NCBI RefSeq assembly: GCF_050699915.1 | Contig: NZ_JBOHGA010000060.1 | Span: 1 to 31,117, forward strand | DNA: 31,117 nt | Source: Actinophytocola sp050699915 | GTDB taxonomy: Bacteria; Actinomycetota; Actinomycetes; Mycobacteriales; Pseudonocardiaceae | Reading direction: 5' to 3' | Shown here: positions 28,436 through 31,117 of the stretch, piece after piece | Numbering within the stretch: position 1 is the first letter of the stretch | How the letters are laid out: each line of letters opens with the position of its first letter | Program-made: the position numbers and the translations under genes | The notes under the pieces: model-generated | Seen by the model: the letters and a program-made list of their open reading frames with translations, nothing else | Databases searched by the model: none | What the model was told of the DNA's origin: nothing

Positions 28436-28605
28436 GCCGAGATTCCGAAATCGCGAAGGAACACCCGAACCATGAATTGCATAACCTCCCGAGGAACCTC
28501 GATCTCCACCGATCGGTCAGGCTCGTGATCCAAGGTCACGTTAAGGATCTGTCGCCTCTCCCCGGTCGGGTAGCGGTCGACTCGCCCCCAGATGGGGTTA
28601 TCCAC
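28429..28605 (-). CDS. Hypothetical protein, 58 residues
   Basis: The product starts with GTG 28605 behind GAGGAACG. It reads MDNPIWGRVDRYPTGERRQI, then LNVTLDHEPDRSVEIEVPRE and VMQFMVRVFLRDFGISAD. Two beta strands (RQILNVTLDH, SVEIEVP) and an amphipathic C-terminal helix form a compact pattern. Third positions and the ribosome site support coding. No family recognised. It ends in the copy 2 junction repeat. Confidence 0.7.
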   Translation of the reverse strand: MDNPIWGRVDRYPTGERRQILNVTLDHEPDRSVEIEVPREVMQFMVRVFLRDFGISAD

Positions 28606-28631
28606 CGTTCCTCGCTAGGCCTTCTTTGACC

Positions 28632-28844
28632 TCACCGCGTAACCCCTTTCTCGCTTAGCTTCGCTACCGTCACGACTAAGCCGCGGACATTCTCGGCGGA
28701 CAGCACCACAGCGACAGCCTTGGCGAGATGCTTCCCGCACGCCAGACGCCCGCCGCCGCCATCCGAAAAGAAGTGGACAAAGTAGTCGGCAGGGTTGCCA
28801 CACGTGTAGCCGTAGCTGTTCTGAACGTCACAGTACTTACTCAC
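28632..28844 (-). CDS. Small zinc-finger-like protein
   Basis: The 70-residue product starts with GTG 28844, overlapping the upstream stop as GTGA, behind AGAGGTAGTGCC. It reads MSKYCDVQNSYGYTCGNPAD, YFVHFFSDGGGGRLACGKHL, then a helix AKAVAVVLSAENVRGLVVTV. The spacing C-x8-C ... C-G-K-H is like small treble-clef or zinc-ribbon proteins in which CxxC-type pairs and a CxxH coordinate zinc; here the first pair is widely spaced. Function unknown. Confidence 0.72.
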   Translation of the reverse strand: MSKYCDVQNSYGYTCGNPADYFVHFFSDGGGGRLACGKHLAKAVAVVLSAENVRGLVVTVAKLSEKGVTR

Positions 28845-29002
28845 GGCACTACCTCTGTCACGGTCCAGGTCCCGTCTCGGTAGTCGATCTGGCAACTGTC
28901 CTCTGTCGGGCAGTACGGTCCGTCTCCGGTGCGTACATGCACCGCGATGCCTAGCGCGAACGCTGCCAGGATCGCGACCGCTACCACGATAGCTTTGATC
29001 AT
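28841..29002 (-). CDS. Small membrane-anchored or exported protein with CPTEDSC motif
   Basis: The 53-residue ORF starts with ATG 29002 behind an excellent ribosome site (GGAGGGAGGAAGTC). Residues 1-22 (MIKAIVVAVAILAAFALGIA) are a membrane segment or signal peptide. Then follow YCPTEDSCQIDYRDGTW and TVTEVVP. The motif CPTEDSC is found again in the product of 30128-30430, which has the same build, so these are paralogues. The two Cys probably form a disulphide outside the cytoplasm. Function unknown. Confidence 0.75.
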   Translation of the reverse strand: MIKAIVVAVAILAAFALGIAVHVRTGDGPYCPTEDSCQIDYRDGTWTVTEVVP

Positions 29003-29023
29003 GACTTCCTCCCTCCTCTCGGT

Positions 29024-29077
29024 CTAGCTGTCCACGGCCGACGCCCGTACGAGACGGGCGTGACCGAAGCGGCTAGC
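29024..29077 (-). repeat. CTAG-bounded hairpin element, copy B
   Basis: CTAGCTGTCCACGGC and GACCGAAGCGGCTAGC enclose the perfect stem ACGCCCGT/ACGGGCGT (29041-29048/29054-29061). It starts 5 bases after the stop of the leftward gene 29082-29417 and ends 22 bases before the start of the next gene. Confidence 0.82.
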
Positions 29078-29081
29078 TCGT

Positions 29082-29417
29082 TCACACCAGGACCGCGACG
29101 CGGGCCGCGACCGCGGCCCGGCGCACCGCGTACCGGACGGTGTGCTGGTGCTGGGTGGTGGTGGGGCTGTACGTGGTGGTCGGCACGGTCCAGGACAGGG
29201 GACCGGTGGCGGGGGTCCACGCGATCGGTGTGGCGTAGGACCGCACCACGTACACCGGGCCGCCTTTGAACGCGTCCCGGTAGTCGGTGAGCTCGGGCCC
29301 TTCGAGCATCCCGGTACCCCAGGCGTCCCGCTCGATCGTGCCGGAGAAGTGGCTGCCGTAGAACTCTTCCCGCTCGCCGATCAGGTTGCCGGCGTCGCGG
29401 TTCCGTACTCGCTTCAT
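29082..29417 (-). CDS. Hypothetical protein, 111 residues (DUF8033-like pattern)
   Basis: The product starts with ATG 29417 behind AAAGGAACGATC. It reads MKRVRNRDAGNLIGEREEFY, then GPELTDYRDAFKGGPVYVVR and SYATPIAWTPATGPLSWTVP followed by TTTYSPTTTQHQHTVRYAV. The combination SYATPIAW ... VP..YSPTT..HQ..VR recalls a small domain of actinobacterial plasmid and phage proteins (I think DUF8033), function unknown. The N-terminal part (SHFSGTIERDAWGTGMLEG) is also seen in such proteins. It is separated from both neighbours by CTAG elements. Confidence 0.75.
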   Translation of the reverse strand: MKRVRNRDAGNLIGEREEFYGSHFSGTIERDAWGTGMLEGPELTDYRDAFKGGPVYVVRSYATPIAWTPATGPLSWTVPTTTYSPTTTQHQHTVRYAVRRAAVAARVAVLV

Positions 29418-29446
29418 GATCGTTCCTTTCGGGGGGTGTTTGCCGT

Positions 29447-29500
29447 CTAGCGGCCACGGCCAGGGCACCGGATCCCCGGTGCCCGACCGACGCGGCTAGC
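29447..29500 (-). repeat. CTAG-bounded hairpin element, copy C
   Basis: CTAGCGGCCACGGC and GACCGACGCGGCTAGC enclose GGGCACCGG/CCGGTGCCC (29463-29471/29476-29484), a 9-bp perfect stem with loop ATCC. The right CTAGC gives the stop codon of the gene 29496-29720; the next gene starts 29 bases beyond the left end. Confidence 0.82.
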
Positions 29501-29720
29501 GCTTGCGTTTGAGCAGCCCCGCCCGGTGCAGCTCGTGTTGATCACGGATCCATTTCTCCGCTTCCTGCTCCGACCGGTGGGCCTGCAGGTGGTCCGACCG
29601 GTGGACCGACGTCGCGGTGTACAGCTCCCCGGCCCACCCTTCGGCGTGCTCCCGGAAGTCGATCCACCCGATGTGCTTCCCGTCGTCCGCCTTGACGGAC
29701 CGGGACTCGTTGTTACGCAT
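29496..29720 (-). CDS. Hypothetical protein, 74 residues
   Basis: The product starts with ATG 29720 behind GGTGATCGGG; its start is 5 bases after the stop of the upstream gene, so translation is probably coupled. It reads MRNNESRSVKADDGKHIGWI, DFREHAEGWAGELYTATSVH and then a helix (SEQEAEKWIRDQHELHRAGL) with a basic end LKRKR. The helix has a Trp and many charges. Function unknown. The stop TAG lies in element copy C. Confidence 0.74.
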   Translation of the reverse strand: MRNNESRSVKADDGKHIGWIDFREHAEGWAGELYTATSVHRSDHLQAHRSEQEAEKWIRDQHELHRAGLLKRKR

Positions 29721-29725
29721 CCCGA

Positions 29726-29920
29726 TCACCGGCCGCCGTGAATCACGTGTGGCCGCCCGAGCGCGGCCACCGCCTCGGTCGCCCGGTCTGCCGACGCGTG
29801 GAACCACAGGTCGTCGGCGACCTTCCGCGACTCGACCGCGTACCCGCACGCCAGCAGCGTCGCGACGTGGTCGGCGTGGTACCGCTCCGCCTCCACCGGG
29901 TCGTACGTGTTCGTTTTCAT
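29726..29920 (-). CDS. Hypothetical protein, 64 residues
   Basis: The product starts with ATG 29920 behind GAGGAGATCGAG. It reads MKTNTYDPVEAERYHADHVA, TLLACGYAVESRKVADDLWF, then HASADRATEAVAALGRPHVI. It is mainly helical with a central Cys and several His. No known family recognised. It is cotranscribed with the next gene (5-base gap) and lies behind element copy D. Confidence 0.74.
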   Translation of the reverse strand: MKTNTYDPVEAERYHADHVATLLACGYAVESRKVADDLWFHASADRATEAVAALGRPHVIHGGR

Positions 29921-29945
29921 CTCGATCTCCTCTGGGGGGTTTGGT

Positions 29946-29999
29946 CTAGCGACCACGGCACAGGCGCCCCGTCTGGGGCGCCTGACCGAAGCGGCTAGC
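29946..29999 (-). repeat. CTAG-bounded hairpin element, copy D
   Basis: CTAGCGACCACGGC and GACCGAAGCGGCTAGC enclose CAGGCGCCCC/GGGGCGCCTG (29961-29970/29975-29984), a perfect 10-bp stem with loop GTCT. It provides the stop TAG of the leftward frame ending at 29995, and the next gene starts 25 bases past its left end. Confidence 0.85.
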
Positions 30000-30258
30000 T
30001 CGCGTACCGGGTGCCGTCCCGGCAGAACGCGATGGACTTGTACCGGTCGTCCTCGGGGTGCCAGACACACCACTTGGTGCGTCCGTCGCTCATGGCGAGC
30101 GCCTCATCCCGGGGCGCCCGGGCCAGGTCACCCCTGCGGGCCATCCGTTCGCACTCGGCCCGGTGCCGGGGGTTGCGCTGCTTGACGCACTCCACGTACG
30201 TCCGGCGCCACGTGTGCGCCACGGACACCGCCTGCACGGCGGGGGGTCCACAGCTCAT
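29995..30258 (-). CDS. Hypothetical protein, possibly the 3' part of a frameshifted gene
   Basis: This 87-codon frame ends with the TAG in element D. Its upstream part (VSVAHTWRRTYVECVKQRNP, then RHRAECERMARRGDLA) and end (WCVWHPEDDRYKSIAFCRDG) have strong G/C third positions, so it is coding. ATG 30258 has no ribosome site; ATG 30093 (MSDGRTKWCVWHPEDDRYKS, 32 residues) has a weak one. The upstream frame 30128-30430 loses its coding bias exactly where this one begins, at a run of six C (30246-30241 leftward). Reading both frames as one protein needs a +1 shift there. Function unknown. Confidence 0.55.
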   Translation of the reverse strand: MSCGPPAVQAVSVAHTWRRTYVECVKQRNPRHRAECERMARRGDLARAPRDEALAMSDGRTKWCVWHPEDDRYKSIAFCRDGTRYAS

Positions 30259-30430
30259 CCCCGGTGCCGGGTTCCCCGTCCGGGTTGACGTAGTCGCAGG
30301 AATCCTCTGTGGGACACGCCGGTACGGGCGCCTGCACGGGGGGTGCTGTGACGCGGCCTACGGCGTACCCGAACAGCGCGCCTGCCGTGAGGGTGAGCGC
30401 CAGCACCGCCAGCGCGAACACGTTCCTCAT
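30128..30430 (-). CDS. Membrane-anchored CPTEDSC protein, N-terminal part reliable
   Basis: The frame starts with ATG 30430 behind AGAGGAGAGGCAC. Residues 1-~25 (MRNVFALAVLALTLTAGALF) are a membrane segment or signal peptide; then VTAPPVQAPVPACPTEDSCD and a Pro/Gly/Asp-rich stretch. This part resembles the product of 28841-29002. After about codon 60 (DELWTP) third positions become poor in G/C and the sequence turns Arg/Ala-rich, so the rest of the 100-codon frame is probably not translated in this phase; the coding signal moves to the frame 29995-30258. Either a +1 frameshift at CCCCCC or an indel in this sequence explains it. Confidence 0.6.
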   Translation of the reverse strand: MRNVFALAVLALTLTAGALFGYAVGRVTAPPVQAPVPACPTEDSCDYVNPDGEPGTGDELWTPRRAGGVRGAHVAPDVRGVRQAAQPPAPGRVRTDGPQG

Positions 30431-30444
30431 GTGCCTCTCCTCTG

Positions 30445-30502
30445 CTAGGGACCACGACACGGGCACCTGGTGCGTCCCTGGTGCCCGATCGACGTACCTA
30501 GC
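30445..30502 (-). repeat. CTAG-bounded hairpin element, copy E (divergent)
   Basis: CTAGGGACCACGACA on the left and CGATCGACGTACCTAGC on the right enclose GGGCACC/GGTGCCC (30461-30467/30480-30486) with a longer loop. It is the most divergent of the five copies and lies 14 bases upstream of the leftward start at 30430. A 29-codon frame (ATG 30534, MAIPTTEYGAALGTSIGHQG) runs leftward through it to the TAG at 30445; its AGGAGG is only two bases from the ATG, so I do not call it a gene. Confidence 0.7.
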
Positions 30503-30759
30503 GCGGCTCCGTATTCAGTTGTGGGTATGGCCATCGCCTCCTGTGTGGTGGGTGGGTTGTTGCTGTGCCCCGTACGCGGTTCCGGCTTGCGCTCTCACCC
30601 CCGGTGGTGCGGGTGGGTCATGGCGCCCCTGTGGTTTCTCCTGTGTGGGCTCTGTGCGTGTGCGGTAGGGCTTCGGCCTGGTGCTCTGGCGTTCCTCTGC
30701 GCGTGGCGTGGTGCGTGTGCCCGTTCGCTCGGGAAGCGGAGTGCCTTGCCCCTGTCGTG

Positions 30760-30814
30760 TTGTGTAGCCCCAGTCAACACCCGTGGTGCGCCACTGTCAA
30801 GCCCAACTACACAA
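30760..30814 (-). promoter_or_regulatory. Dyad and promoter-like hexamers upstream of the leftward operon
   Basis: The perfect 8-bp arms TTGTGTAG/CTACACAA are centred near 30787. Between them, read leftward, TTGACA is followed after 17 bases by TTGACT. The first fits a -35 box perfectly; the second is a poor -10 but could be another -35 with its -10 further on (no TANNNT is seen at the right place). A repressor site overlapping a promoter is one reading. Confidence 0.3.
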
Positions 30815-30988
30815 GATGTCCGAACGGATGAGCACCCCAGGCCACACGGACAGCTCCAAGGGGGAGAGGCAAGAGGGGTGGGGGATGACCCCCGATCAAG
30901 ATCAAACCCGGGACCGGTACGGCATAGCGCCGGAGATCTTGTACGGGTTAGGAGCCCCGTGAGGGCACCGGGTGCCGGGCAGCAGAAC

Positions 30989-31024
30989 GCCCCCGCGCGC
31001 CGGTTGAGCCGGCTGCAGCGGGGC
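30989..31024 (-). terminator. Nested GC hairpin after the gene at the right edge
   Basis: Outer arms GCCCCCGC (30989-30996) and GCGGGGC (31018-31024) pair with one bulged C; the inner arms GCCGG/CCGGC (30999-31003/31009-31013) enclose a 5-nt loop. It lies 18 bases beyond the stop of the leftward gene at 31043, a good place for a terminator, though without a T-run. Confidence 0.5.
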
Positions 31025-31042
31025 GTGTCTACCTGGTACGTA

Positions 31043-31117
31043 CTACGAAGTGCGGAGTCCTGCGCGTAGGGCGTGGAGCTCCTCCTCGAGGCGGGCCAGC
31101 TGCTGGTCGACCTCGGC
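31043..31117 (-). CDS. C-terminus of a leftward gene (5' end outside window), coiled coil
   Basis: The minus strand is open from the window edge to TAG at 31045-31043. The 24 visible residues read AEVDQQLARLEEELHALRAG then LRTS. The heptad pattern (V, L, L, L, L at spacing 3-4) with Glu-rich flanks is a coiled-coil end. Third positions are mostly G/C. A hairpin follows. Nothing more can be said about function. Confidence 0.6.
   Translation of the reverse strand, partial: AEVDQQLARLEEELHALRAGLRTS

Larger units (their letters stand above)
30535..31042. other. 508-base stretch without a convincing gene; leader/control region
   Basis: No frame on either strand has both a ribosome site and good codon statistics. 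The part 30535-30790 is strikingly G/T-rich on the + strand (C/A-rich on the transcribed leftward strand), which gives an unstructured leader. A tiny leftward frame, MTHPHHRG, begins at ATG ~30620 with AGGGG nearby. Bases 30760-30767 (TTGTGTAG) and 30807-30814 (CTACACAA) form an inverted repeat. Leftward TTGACA (30800-30795) and TTGACT (30777-30772) lie 17 bases apart. The right part (30815-31042) holds several GC hairpins. It may be the promoter and operator region of the leftward small-gene operon. Confidence 0.45.

Noticed and set aside
27127..30502. The five CTAG elements as a CRISPR array
   Set aside because: They are 300-2000 bases apart, with genes between them, and their inner part varies by compensating changes rather than being constant repeats with constant-length spacers.
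30961..30975. The palindrome GGCACC-G-GGTGCC as a phage attachment site core
   Set aside because: No integrase gene or tRNA-like sequence is near, and short GC palindromes of this kind are common in this genome.
30470..31069. A rightward 199-codon frame with hydrophobic, Cys-rich N-terminal part
   Set aside because: No ribosome site, codon use unlike the other genes, and the end turns into Arg/Gly/Pro-rich out-of-frame type sequence; all genes around run leftward.

Overview
The window is about 31 kb of a GC-rich double-stranded DNA phage (or prophage) with siphovirus gene order, almost certainly infecting an actinobacterium. The reasons are the very high G+C at third codon positions, frequent GTG starts behind AGGAGG-type ribosome sites, and virion proteins of the kinds seen in actinobacteriophages. 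The host genus cannot be read from the sequence. No integrase, repressor or replication gene lies in the window, so lifestyle is open.

Layout. Bases 2-12263 (+) carry the head and head-tail module: C-terminal part of the large terminase, portal, MuF-like protein, a small basic protein, scaffold, major capsid, a GT4 glycosyltransferase, a set of decoration/spike-like proteins, the connector proteins, major tail protein, and the two tail-assembly chaperone frames joined by a canonical -1 slippery site (G GGA AAC). Bases 12276-20843 (+) hold the tape measure, distal tail protein, a C1q-like minor tail protein, a very unusual fusion of a BNR-type beta-propeller with the tail hub domain, and a fibre-like protein. 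One reversed gene (20824-21372) looks like a moron. Bases 21511-24096 form the lysis cassette: an M15-type endolysin with an internal start, several small membrane proteins including a collagen-like one, and a holin.

Bases 24121-26137 form a self-contained unit bounded by hairpins: an intrinsic terminator, a possible promoter, two tandem Y-RNA-like non-coding RNAs, and a gene for a Ro60 (TROVE-vWA) protein. The second RNA contains a circularly permuted but otherwise complete tRNA-like fold (anticodon-like arm, T arm, closed acceptor stem, D arm). The ro60 leader repeats 13 nt of the first Y RNA inside a hairpin that covers the ro60 ribosome site, which suggests autoregulation. Ro60/Y RNA pairs are known from bacteria and some phages; the details here (anticodon-like arm, leader mimic) are what deserve checking.

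Bases 26147-31117 are transcribed leftward: a DUF932 protein and about a dozen small genes of unknown function, several of them too short for ordinary ORF thresholds. Five copies of a ~54-nt CTAG-bounded hairpin element, whose inner stems differ in sequence but stay paired, punctuate this region between cistrons. A 508-base stretch (30535-31042) has no convincing gene but has dyads and promoter-like hexamers, and the last 75 bases are the 3' end of another leftward gene.
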